Assembly: GCA_916048095.2 (NCBI GenBank) | Contig: OU696589.1 | Span: 7,641,683 to 7,705,682 of the forward strand | Source: Sacculina carcini | Taxonomy: Eukaryota > Arthropoda > Thecostraca > Sacculinidae | Reading direction: 5' to 3' | DNA length: 64,000 nt | Part shown: positions 47,401 to 56,862 of the stretch, one piece after another | Position numbering within the stretch: the first letter of the stretch is position 1 | How the letters are laid out: each line of letters begins with the position of its first letter | Notes under the pieces: generated by a model | What the model was told of the DNA's origin: nothing | The model's database searches: none | Seen by the model: only the letters and a program-made list of their open reading frames with translations | Program-made: the position numbers and the translations under genes

Positions 47401-48114
47401 GTCTGTGAAGAGGGACGTAAAGTTGGCCAGACCACGTGTGGCCGCGTCTGTCGCCTCGGTCGCGGTCCCAACAGGAACCAGGTCCACACTGACCGTCCCT
47501 TTGCTGGTGGGGACGACCACGAGAGCCGGCTCCACTGCGTCAACACCAACATTGCCCGACTTAGTGGTGGTGTCGGTGTGGGGTTTACCGTTGGTTGAGT
47601 CAGAGCGCAGATGCATCTGTGCGGCTAGCTTTCCGCTAGCTGTGCCGCTATTGCGCTTTCTCTTCAATAACTTCTTAAGCGTACCGTGACGAAGAAATCG
47701 CCACGGCTTAAGTAGCGGAGATGATGGCGATGATGATACTGGTGATGATGGTGGCGATAGTGTGACCGCTTCCATCGACTCGGTCGCTGTCCCAGCAGGA
47801 ACCCGGTCCACACTGATTGTCCCTTTGCTGGTGGGGACGACCACGAGAAGCTTCTCCACCGCGTCAACGCCAACATTGCCCGACATCTTCATCGACTTAC
47901 TATTGGTGTCGTTGTGGAGTTCACCATTGGTTGAGTCAGAGCTCAGATGTGTCTGCGCCACTATCTTGCCTGTGCGTTTTCTCTTCAATAACTTATTACG
48001 CGAAACAAGACTAAACGTAGCGTGACGAATATATCGCGTCGGTGCAAGTAGCGGAGATGATGGTGGTGATGTTGACGATTGTGGTGATAATGGTGATGAT
48101 GATGATTGTTGTGG

Positions 48115-48146
<32 letters not shown>

Positions 48147-49425
48147 GTGGTGATGATGATGATGATGATGATTGTGGTGATAATGGTGATGATAATGATT
48201 GTGGTGATGATAATGATGATGATGATGATTGTGGTGACGATGGTGATGATAGTCGTGGTAATTGTTGTGGTGATGGTGACGGTAGGGTCTGAACGTCCTC
48301 GGTTTGCACGCATTTGGACTGCAGCATACCCAGCGAGACTCTGCTCAAATCATGTAAATCTCTCCCGCATCCAAAATCTGGAGGCCCTGCATCATTTTTT
48401 GTGTCGGTCGACCTGCGCGTGCCGCAGCGTGACCGGTGAACTTCATCTGCCTCGCCGGTGACGTTGAGGAGAATCCGGGACCCTCGACATGTCAGATATG
48501 TAGTGGAACAGTACCGCATCTGTTCCGCTGTCCAAACATGCCCACGGTTCTTCAGCTGGAGGACCTGTGGCGACGCCCGGTCGAGATGGCCGGTCCGCTG
48601 GTCGCCTGGCAGCATCGGCTTGGCTGGTCCGAGGAAGGGCTGCGGGTCTCCTCGGTACACAACAACTGATGGGAGGGTCGACGACGATGGTGATGGTGGT
48701 GGTAGTGGTGAAGGTGATGGTAGTGGTTGTGGTTGTGGTAGTAATGATAGTGATTGTGATGATGGCGGTGGTATTATCAAATCACTGGACATTGACAGTG
48801 AGACGTCACTTTTTACACAAACCACTTTATCGGCTGCATTTCTGCTCTTTCTACCGATATCGTTGTTCGTAGATTTCCTAACGTCTTCGTTGGCTTGATG
48901 TTTGTTCATTACACTGTCTGGACATATGATTTCTATCAGATCTGCCTTTAACATTTCACTGGAGAGCATTACTGTTCTGCTTATTGGCTGTATGTCACAC
49001 TGACGGCTAGATATTCCGATATCCTCACAAACATCCCAGTTGAGTATCCGAGGAATATCAGAATAATCGATGTATGGTGATCGAGGTCCAGGCTCATGGA
49101 AATTCGTGACTAGTTTGCTTAACTGACCAATCTCACGCGTGCTGATATCCATGTAGCGAACTTCTTGAATTGCTGCGCTGACATACGGGTTGATTTTGGC
49201 CAGCTTTTTCAAAATGCCCATAATGGTGGTTGCAGTGGCCTCTTGCTGGATAAAGTCCACGCAACGTACCAGTACCAGGGTATTATCCCGATCCAGCACA
49301 ATTTTGCTGAGTGTTTGCCTCTCGCTGACTATTGCTTTGAGGCAGAGTACACATTCGTTTAACACCTGTTGTGCATTGGCCATCCGAGTGGTCTTTTTGG
49401 TGTTTGATGTTTTGAAGATCTGCAT
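44419..49425 (-). CDS. Chimeric protein: formin FH3-like segment plus two tandem atypical-PKC kinase domains (1668 aa)
   Basis: Residues about 15-110 ([20 protein letters not shown]..., [20 protein letters not shown]) match the armadillo-like FH3 of diaphanous/FMNL-type formins. A Ser/Pro-rich linker follows (about 180-800), with repeated modules ([15 protein letters not shown]...VPAG). Kinase A is about 830-1120 and kinase B about 1292-1578. Both have [28 protein letters not shown] (as in aPKC), [14 protein letters not shown], and the aPKC tail with LTPDNTST turn motif and [11 protein letters not shown], an acidic residue in the hydrophobic motif as in PKC iota/zeta. A third tail without kinase lies near residue 670. 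PB1 and C1 domains are absent. No introns over 5 kb, although formin and aPKC genes are normally intron-rich, suggests retroposed origin. Catalytic residues look intact in both copies; expression is unknown. Confidence 0.8.
44531..45916 (-). repeat. 1386-bp coding repeat, copy B (kinase B)
   Basis: 462 codons, nearly identical to 45917-47302. The unit runs from linker module through kinase domain to C-tail; its length is a multiple of three, so the frame is kept. Confidence 0.95.
45917..47302 (-). repeat. 1386-bp coding repeat, copy A (kinase A)
   Basis: Same unit as 44531-45916, exactly 1386 bp away at every landmark checked. A further partial copy (C-tail only) continues from 47303 to about 47430 and then diverges. 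Confidence 0.95.
48055..48255. repeat. GAT/GTG trinucleotide-rich tract within the chimera linker
   Basis: Plus-strand runs of GATGATGAT and GATTGTGGTGAT give long Ser runs with Pro and Gln on the coding minus strand. It looks like a slippage-grown low-complexity linker. Confidence 0.85.
48432..48560 (+). mobile_element. Antisense LINE fragment with perfect 2A motif inside the chimera frame
   Basis: The plus strand reads [20 protein letters not shown], a consensus 2A motif (GDVEENPGP, about 48460-48486) followed by the start of a zinc finger, as found at the N-terminus of some LINE ORF1 proteins; compare LAGDVEPHPGP...CHIC at 10931. An in-frame TGA lies just upstream on this strand. On the minus strand the same bases are read as linker of the kinase chimera. 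Confidence 0.65.
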
Positions 49426-49479
49426 AAAGCAGTTTTGAACGGCTGTTTTCTCTTTTTGGTCAACGCGTTCTTTGGCCTA

Positions 49480-49848
49480 CAGTACAATATTCATGTAGTC
49501 GAGCAGAAAAATGACCCCTTGTTGCTGCTGTACAAACTCTAATTGCCACCATCTGGTGTACATACGTAGCGAAATCTCCAAATCCTTAAGCAGAGTGGTA
49601 TGCTTGCCACACATGGCGAGAACTTTGCTGGGCTTCTGGGTGATCATTTTCGCCGAGTAGATCTTGATATAGCGCACATAGTACGCGGGACACTGGCGGA
49701 TGGTCTTCCTCCAGTTGGAAAGCATGCTCCACTTTGAAGAGATGTTGTAGTGGACACATAGCTTTGCTGCCTCTTCGGTAACACCGATCCAGGCTAGGTG
49801 TTTGATGAATGCTTCATCAATATCGCTTTTGCTGTGCATTGCTTGCAT
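49480..49848 (-). CDS. Formin GBD/FH3-like N-terminal segment, separated from the chimera by one TAG
   Basis: 123 codons from ATG 49848: AAKLCVHYNISSKWSML...AYYVRYIKIY...LLKDLEISLRMYTRWWQLEF...FLLDYMNIVL. This follows the order of the Rho-GTPase-binding domain and first FH3 repeat of FMNL/diaphanous formins (KW-L core, YxxxL, LRELExSLR, LLDYL). TAG at 49479-49477 then ends the frame, but the same frame continues open with [15 protein letters not shown] into the 44419-49425 protein, completing the FH3. So this is one reading frame with a single nonsense codon: a recent lesion, readthrough, RNA editing or an assembly error. Confidence 0.68.
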
Positions 49849-51006
49849 GGTGTCTTCAGGTATTCACCTTCGACGCTAGATCAAAATTGACAGTGAGTGA
49901 AAACGATGATTCACTACCGCAATTCAGTTCGGGAATGACTGCGTCAACCACAACCACTATACTCTTAATCTCGTAAATATTATTCCCGATGAAAACTCGT
50001 GGAAAACAGGTATTGGGCACTTGAGGTTAAAATAATTCGGTCAAAATAATGATATAAAAATGTTTGTTTCACAGTTTTCAGGAGAACATATTACTCACAA
50101 AACTCAGATTTTGCTGTTTTTTAATTCATCCAAAAAACTATTTATTTCGTAAAAATATTCCCAATGAAAACTCGTGAAAAATAACTAATGGACACTTGCG
50201 GTTAGAACAATTCGGGCAAAATTAATCATATATAGAAATGTTTGTTTCAAAGTTTTTGTTGAGTATATAAATCTATATTTTACTCACAAAAAACAATTTT
50301 TTTTGATGTTTTATGTTAAAGACAATTTCTTTGCCATTCATAAAAAAATATATCGAAGATAAACGTCGAAATGGACTGAACTGCTTCATATTGTGATAGC
50401 CGTAATACTTTATGATCATCTCATCGATTGAAATATCCCTGGTAAAACCCCCAATGCCAACCTCAACCTAGAAGAATGTGAACCGTAACCTCATTGACAG
50501 CGAGGTCAAGGTCGTCCAGGAAGGACACAGCCTTGTTCATAGTTAGATCACATTGTGCAGACATCATATTGAATAATAAGACATTTGAAATACATCCACT
50601 ATACACGGTGTACCCTACGGCGCTCTCCGGCAGTGATCTATTTTTAGATCACCATGAAAATCCTGGAAAATCAAAGTAAGTTTTGTATTCGTATTTCATC
50701 ATGTATAATGGACTTTTATTTACGAACATGATCTAATTTCAATGAGTCAACTTCATTAATTTTATCGTGGCCGATTAATGTGTTAAACTCAGCCATATGT
50801 TTATGACCTCTACGATAGTCTTGTGTAATTTGTCATCCAGGTTTTAAGGAAAAACCGTACTTTTTATATCTTTTGCTTCCTGATTTTATGAGCTTGTCAC
50901 CTTACCACCTTCTTTTTTCTTGCCTTATCAATCCTGTATGTGTATGTGTGTGTGTGTGTGTGTACTCACATAGTTGTACTCACATAGTTGTTCTACAGGA
51001 TATGAG
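49849..51006. other. Upstream region of the chimera, with a diverged tandem duplication
   Basis: No gene was seen. Two blocks of about 180 bp (49966-50145 and 50146-50330) share TATTCCC-ATGAAAACTCGTG, GGNCACTTG-GGTTA-AA-AATTCGG and ATGTTTGTTTCA in the same order. A (GT)n run (50940-50963) and two copies of a 15-bp unit (TTGTACTCACATAGT-type) form the 3' tail of the minus-strand LINE. Confidence 0.5.
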
Positions 51007-51468
51007 CTAAGCTCGTGCTGTCCCGTCTCTTTTCCATAATTTATCTAACATAGTTTTGAAGGAACTTAAATTTCTAGCTTCAAATATTTTGCTGTCTAAT
51101 TGGTTCCACTGATCTACGCTCCTAAACGGGAAACTATACTTTTTTACATCTTTTCGACAACGTGTTTTCCTCAGTTTTTTTGAGTGTCCTCTACGCACAT
51201 TTCCTTGAAAAACTAATCCGATGTCGTCTGTGTTGACCGTGTCATTCATGCATCTATATATGTTTATTAAATCACCTCTTTCCCTCCTCTCATCAAGCCT
51301 GGGTAATTCAATTTTCCTCAATCTGTCCTCGTAAGACATGTTTTTCAAGTTTGGTACCAATTTTGTGGCTAGTCTTTGAATCTTTTCTATTTTTTTTATA
51401 TGTCTCACTTCATGTGGAGACCAAACTACAGCTGCGTATTCGATCTTTGGCCTAATTAGAGCTATCAT
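51007..51468 (-). pseudogene. C-terminal part of LINE ORF2, shifted out of frame
   Basis: Reads IRPKIEYAAVVWSPHEVRHIKKIEKIQRLATKL..., WNQLDSKIFEARNLSSFK, the post-catalytic part of the RT encoded by 51465-53816. The joint falls in an A6 run (minus strand) at about 51475-51481, so a one-base length change there explains the frame break. Confidence 0.85.
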
Positions 51469-53816
51469 GATTTTTTGAACATATTCTCATCCATGTAGTT
51501 GAATACTCCTCTCGTTTTTGAAATAAGTGCATACGACTTGGCGAAAAGGTCATCAATGTGCGCCTGCGGTGACAGATCATTCTGGATAATCACACCAAGA
51601 TCTCGTTCCTTGTCCACCTCTCGCAGCGTGACGCATCCCAGTGCATAGTCCACAGATGGTCTCTTCCCGCTTTTGCCAAATTTCATGACATGACACTTTG
51701 TTTCGTTGAGGCTCATTAACCATTTTTGACACCATTCTTGAAGCTTGTCGATGTCACATTGCAATTGTTCACAGTCTCTCTTACTCGTTATGACTCTCAT
51801 CAATTTGGCATCGTCGGCAAAAAGGTGAACGGTGCTGTCCAGATCGTTCGTTATATCATTGATATATATCAGAAACATTATTGGTCCGAGCACAGAGCCT
51901 TGTGGCACCCCACTTTTCACCCGCTTCCACGAAGAAGCCGCTCCCCTCACAGTTGTACTCATTTTTCTATCGGTCAAGTAATGTTCCATCCATTTCAATA
52001 GTGGTCCTTGTATTCCTCCACAATACTCCAGTTTCCACAGAAGCCTCCTGAATGGGACCTTGTCGAAAGCTTTGCACAAGTCCAAGTATATGCAGTCCAC
52101 CCACTTGTCCCTCTCCTGTACAACATCAATAATTTTGTTGTAAAAGAATAAAAGACTCGACACACATGATCTTGATTGTCTAAATCCGTATTGTGCATTT
52201 GACAAAACCTTTTCTCTCTCCAGGTGTTTTACCCACTGGTCCTTGATGATTTTTTCACACACTTTACATATCACGCTGGTCAGTGATATAGGCCTGTAGT
52301 TGGATGATTCCTCTTTCGAGCCCTTCTTGTGAATTGGAACAATGCTCGAACATTGCCATTGTGAAGGAACTTCACCCAGGTGCAAGCTAGTACATATGAC
52401 GTCATACAATGGCTCCGTCAACTCTTCCCTGCATTCCCTGATAATGCTCCCCTCAATTCCGTCTGGTCCAACCGATTTCCCATTCTTTAACTTCGACAGT
52501 CTCTCAATCAGATCTTTCTTAGATAAACACACATCTCCCATAGGCCTACATTTCGGCAAGATTCGACTTCCATCAAAGGGACTTTCATCAGTGAACACCA
52601 TGTGAAATTTATAATTCATAATTTCGCAGATTTTCTCTGGTTCAGTAATGGTCTCGCCTTCATGTTGAATTCTTTCGATGCCCACGTAATTTTTCATCTT
52701 TCCGTTGACATACTTGTAGAACATCTTCGGTTCTTTTTCACATTTTTCAACTATACTTTTTTCATAATTCATTGTTTCTTCTCGTCTTATTTTCACGTAA
52801 TTGTTTCTGGCTCTTTTGTACTCTTTCCAGTGCTCATAAGTATTTCTCTTTCGCAATATGTTCCATGCTTTTTCTTTGTCCTCTCTTGCTTTTTCACATC
52901 TTTTGTTGAACCAAACATTTTTCTTGGTGTATGATCTTTTTATTCGTGGAACATATCTTTCAACACCGAGCTTGTACACGTCAACAAAATGATCAAATTT
53001 TTGTTGAACATCCGTCATTGTCAACATAGCGGTCCAGTCGACCTCATCAAAGTATCTCTTAAGCTGTTTTATGTTGGCTTTGTCATAGTTCAGTTTATCA
53101 CCGTAGTATTTACGGGTACCTTTTGCAGGTTTTCCATACTCTAAAACTGCCTCTATCAGCACATGGTCGCTTTTGCCAATTGGACTCTTATACGTCAACG
53201 ATTTTATTATGTCCATTTCATCAGTGAAAACCAAATCTAGTTTTGATGGCCCGTCTGAAACCCTGAATCGAGTATTCTCTTGAACCCACTGATTCCTGTA
53301 ATTTTTCATCATCAGTGTCATAAGTCTTGAATTCCATGAGTTCGGTGATCCGTTTGCGTTCCAATTTTGCCAGTCAACTTCCTTACAGTTAAAATCTCCT
53401 ACAATTGTTAAGTTTTTGTACTTGTTCATCAGATAGCATAGTTCATTCAGAGTATCATTGAGCATTTCTTCAAACTCGTTCAGCTTCCATGAACTACTTC
53501 TTGGCGACACATAAACCGCCATGAAGTGTTTCACACTGTCCAAGAGTTTTATCTCTAACATTATTAATTCCGCCTTCATTCCAATATACACCGCTTTTGC
53601 ATTAATATCGTCTCTTGTCAACACCATCACTCCCCCTCCCGCTTTTTTATTTCTATCCCTTCTGTATATGTTATACCTGCTATGAACCAAGCCTTGAACT
53701 ACAATATCTTCTTTGAGTTTTGTTTCTACTCTAGCAACAATGTCAGGGTTTTTTCCACACAGGTATTCATTGAGCTCGATTCTACTCGACATATACCCGT
53801 CGATGTTTGTGTACAT
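51465..53816 (-). CDS. LINE ORF2: APE endonuclease and reverse transcriptase (CR1-like group)
   Basis: The ATG at 53816-53814 overlaps the ORF1 stop as TAATG. EN: MYTNIDGYMSSR, VARVETKL (E), NKKAGGGVMVL, IVGDFNCKEVDW. RT: GPDGIEGSIIREC, SNYRPISLTSVICKVCEKII, NAQYGFRQSRSC, VDCIYLDLCKAFDKVPF (first catalytic D), SGVPQGSVLGPIMFLIYIND and HLFADDAKLM (F-A-D-D). The frame is open for about 780 codons, then lost at an A6 run, after which the C-terminal part continues at 51007-51468. It copies the element RNA at nicked DNA. Apart from one frameshift it looks intact. Confidence 0.9.
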   Translation of the reverse strand: MYTNIDGYMSSRIELNEYLCGKNPDIVARVETKLKEDIVVQGLVHSRYNIYRRDRNKKAGGGVMVLTRDDINAKAVYIGMKAELIMLEIKLLDSVKHFMAVYVSPRSSSWKLNEFEEMLNDTLNELCYLMNKYKNLTIVGDFNCKEVDWQNWNANGSPNSWNSRLMTLMMKNYRNQWVQENTRFRVSDGPSKLDLVFTDEMDIIKSLTYKSPIGKSDHVLIEAVLEYGKPAKGTRKYYGDKLNYDKANIKQLKRYFDEVDWTAMLTMTDVQQKFDHFVDVYKLGVERYVPRIKRSYTKKNVWFNKRCEKAREDKEKAWNILRKRNTYEHWKEYKRARNNYVKIRREETMNYEKSIVEKCEKEPKMFYKYVNGKMKNYVGIERIQHEGETITEPEKICEIMNYKFHMVFTDESPFDGSRILPKCRPMGDVCLSKKDLIERLSKLKNGKSVGPDGIEGSIIRECREELTEPLYDVICTSLHLGEVPSQWQCSSIVPIHKKGSKEESSNYRPISLTSVICKVCEKIIKDQWVKHLEREKVLSNAQYGFRQSRSCVSSLLFFYNKIIDVVQERDKWVDCIYLDLCKAFDKVPFRRLLWKLEYCGGIQGPLLKWMEHYLTDRKMSTTVRGAASSWKRVKSGVPQGSVLGPIMFLIYINDITNDLDSTVHLFADDAKLMRVITSKRDCEQLQCDIDKLQEWCQKWLMSLNETKCHVMKFGKSGKRPSVDYALGCVTLREVDKERDLGVIIQNDLSPQAHIDDLFAKSYALISKTRGVFNYMDENMFKKS

Positions 53817-54502
53817 TAAGCTTGTGTGTGCCTTTCTGTCTGTTCCTTCGCATCCGTTGCTGCCATACGATACCATTTCTTGATTTTTCCGTGTACCAAC
53901 TTCCAATGAAACTCCTTTTTCTCTTCCTCCGTCAGTTTCTCGTTTTTTTCTTTCATTAGTTGGACCTTTTCCTTGATTAATGCTCTTTCTTCCTGCGTGG
54001 AGTCTGGTTTGATCCAAACCTTGCTGTATTCGGCATGGTCTTTCAGCTTCCATGTGTTGTTCAACACTTCGTCAGCTGCTTCCTTTGACCTGTACTTGAT
54101 TCTCATGGGTCGCGAGTTTTTAGCGTCGTATTTTCCAATTCGATGCATATCTATCATATCATCTTCCTTCACTTCTACATCTAAAGCACTTAGCAACTTT
54201 TTCGCCCTTCCTCTTTCCTTTTCCTCCCTCTTGGATTTCGAGGCGATAGTTTCTTCTTCAATGCCAAATATTATGACATTTTTATCTTTTTCAACCATTT
54301 GTTTCACCATCTGCCTCTTCTTATTCAACACTTGAACACAAGCCCTCTCCATCTCGGCCTGTTTATTTTTTTGCTGCTCTTCCATGACATGTTCTAAATC
54401 ATGCACTCTTACTTCATGACTCTTCTTCCATCCTTTTTGCTCAACTTCAATTTTTTTCAGGTCCTCTACTTGTCTTTTGCCATTTTCTTCGATGTTACTC
54501 AA

Positions 54503-54872
54503 TGTAGTTCTGGGTTTTCGTTGTGTGTGGGCTTATGCTTCTTGTGTTTGCTGGCGTGGTGCTTTGCGCATTGTGTATGTATGTTTGTGTGCGAGTGTGT
54601 GTGCATGTGCATGTATTGCAGCGAGGAGTGTGCAAGATTGCAAGTGTCGAGTGTCGAGTGTCGTTGTGGCATTGGTTTGCTCTGCATGTGTATGTGAGTG
54701 TGTGTGCGCGTATGCAATGGTGTCCTTGTATTGTCCTCTGAGTTCGTGGAGGGAGTCGTGTGCGGGCGTGCTCGCTGTGCGGTGTTGTCTTGTAGGCGCG
54801 CGTGGGACGTCGCTTTCCCACGCGCGCCTGTCTTTTAATATACCTTATTCAGTTTTGTTTTGTCAAGTTACA
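54503..54872 (+). repeat. 5' LTR of the 54.5-kb non-autonomous element
   Basis: 370 bp; contains an inverted repeat GGCGCGCGTGGGA...TCCCACGCGCGCC (about 54796-54828) that could form a strong hairpin. Confidence 0.92.
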
Positions 54873-55632
54873 AGCTATTTCGGCTTTTACAGTTGCTTTA
54901 TTTTATTGTGGTTTTTATGGTAGTCTTCGGATTAGTGTAGTTTTTGTTGTTGAATGGAATGAATCTGACGCGCAATGACTTCAGCAGCGGCGGTGGTACT
55001 GTCCCTTAGGCATCAGTGGCAAAGCGGAAGACAGAGGTGGTGTTCGGCGGCGTGGCAAGAGGGTGTACAGGGGGACGGCAGTGGAGCATGGTGCCGGCAA
55101 AGAGGCAGCCGGGGAGCTGCGCCGAAGCTGCTCGCCGTCCCGCCTGCGTTGGTGCTGGCTACGTCGCAGAACAGTCGGGGGAAGCTGATGGTGCTCAAGG
55201 AGGCGAAGAGCTGCTGAAGCGGCAGGAGGCGTAGTGACCCGGAAGGCAAGGCGGCATTTGTGGAAGGTGGATTACGGCCGGCTGCGACAGGGTGCTGAAG
55301 AGCACAGGTGACGGCGGGAGCACGGTGGGTGCTGGGGCCGAGGTGTTGTGCCCTGTCGCGGCGGCCGGTGATGGAGAAGACGACAGGTTGCGGCGGAGCA
55401 CTGAAGAGCACGGGCGAGGCGGGAGCGCGGGGGACGCTGGGGCCTGACGTGTTGTGCTTCGCCGTAGCCAGGTGCGTGTTTCTGGTGGAGCCGTCGAGCT
55501 GGATGGGCGGGCCGGAGCGGATTTTGTGTGGTTGTTGTTTCTTTGTATATCTCCGTGATTGTGTTCGCTTTTTATTTTTTGTTGCTGTGTTGGCGTTTTT
55601 TATATGTTTGTTTCTTAAGAAACAGGGGGAGG

Positions 55633-56002
55633 TGTAGTTCTGGGTTTTCGTTGTGTGTGGGCTTATGCTTCTTGTGTTTGCTGGCGTGGTGCTTTGCGCA
55701 TTGTGTATGTATGTTTGTGTGCGAGTGTGTGTGCATGTGCATGTATTGCAGCGAGGAGTGTGCAAGATTGCAAGTGTCGAGTGTCGTGTGTCGTTGTGGC
55801 ATTGGTTTGCTCTGCATGTGTATGTGAGTGTGTGTGCGCGTATGCAATGGTGTCCTTGTATTGTCCTCTGAGTTCGTGGAGGGAGTCGTGTGCGGGCGTG
55901 CTCGCTGTGCGGTTTTGTCTTGTAGGCGCGCGTGGGACGTCGCTTTCCCACGCGCGCCTGTCTTTTAATATATCTTTTTCAGTTTTGTTTTGTCAAGTTA
56001 CA
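55633..56002 (+). repeat. 3' LTR of the 54.5-kb non-autonomous element
   Basis: 370 bp, preceded by a purine tract, followed by CTCAA; carries the same GGCGCGCGTGGGA hairpin. Confidence 0.92.
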
Positions 56003-56468
56003 CTCAACCTCTTTTTTAGATCTACGTTCTCATTTGTCAATGATGTCGTCTGCTCCCTCAAGCATTTGTTTTCTTCAATAATATCCTCATTGATTTGTCG
56101 AACATTTGCCAACTCTTTTTCCAATAGTTCTGTCATCTGTTCTTTCAATTGTCTCTTTTCTTCTTCAATCGTGCCTTGGTTTAAACGCACTTGTTCCAAC
56201 TCACTCTCGAGTGATCCCATAGTTTCCTTCAGTTGGTGGAATTGTTCTCGCAGTTCATCGATTTTCGACGTATTTTTCTCAACGCTCGACTCATAGGTCT
56301 CACCCTTCTCCTCTCTCAGTTTTGGGCCTTTCCCTGACATTGTTTCTACTGAGACAGGACAGCACTCACCTCACCCTGAACCCCGAGAACACCCGAATTG
56401 ACGTTTGAGGCAATCAATGAAGACTGTTCACAGCTCACTCACTGGTTCACTCACTTTCTCTATCTCAC

Positions 56469-56745
56469 GCACGCACACAGACACACACACTCACACACAC
56501 ACACCCACACACACACGCGCCATCACACACCCACGCTCACACACACACGCTCACACACACACACGCGCCATCACACACCCACGCTCACACACACAGTTTG
56601 ACAAACGGACAACCGTTCGCAGCAATGTGTACACACCAAACACTCAAACACCAAACACTCAAACACGCGTCACGAAATCAGACAGGATCAGCTCAAACAC
56701 AACCGCACTCGCTCACGACAAATCACAGACTGAATCACAGACAGA

Positions 56746-56839
<94 letters not shown>

Positions 56840-56862
56840 ATAATAATAATAATAATAATAAT
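56469..56862. repeat. Simple-repeat block: CA-rich minisatellite, (GT)n and (TAA)n
   Basis: 56469-56600 CA-rich with a repeated CACACGCGCCATCACACACC unit; 56748-56836 an unbroken (GT)n; 56836-56862 (TAA)n. It separates the LINE 5' end from the next LINE relic. Confidence 0.9.

Larger units (their letters stand above)
54503..56002 (+). mobile_element. Non-autonomous LTR element (1500 bp) in LINE ORF1
   Basis: 370-bp LTRs (54503-54872, 55633-56002; about four differences) start TGTAGTTCTGGG and end AAGTTACA. Target duplication CTCAA lies at 54498-54502 and 56003-56007. The purine tract AAACAGGGGGAGG precedes the 3' LTR, setting plus orientation. AGCTATTTCGGC after the 5' LTR matches the site after the LTR of the gypsy relic at 28204, suggesting that family as helper. 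The 760-bp interior is GC-rich and has no gag or pol motifs. Confidence 0.92.
53816..56340 (-). pseudogene. LINE ORF1 (coiled coil plus RRM-like), split by an LTR element
   Basis: ATG 56340 opens a Glu/Lys/Gln-rich coiled coil (56003-56340: KIDELREQFHQLKETMGSLE...). The frame is cut by the 54503-56002 LTR element and continues exactly in frame at 54502 once the CTCAA duplication is counted once. The second half (53816-54502) has more coiled coil, then NVIIFGIEEE...MIDMHRIGKYDAKNSRPMRIKY, resembling the RRM-like and C-terminal domains of L1/CR1-type ORF1 RNA-binding proteins. It ends TAA overlapping the ORF2 ATG. Confidence 0.85.

Noticed and set aside
48042-48461. Plus-strand Met/Val-rich frame
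   Set aside because: Shadow of the trinucleotide repeat in the minus-strand chimera linker.
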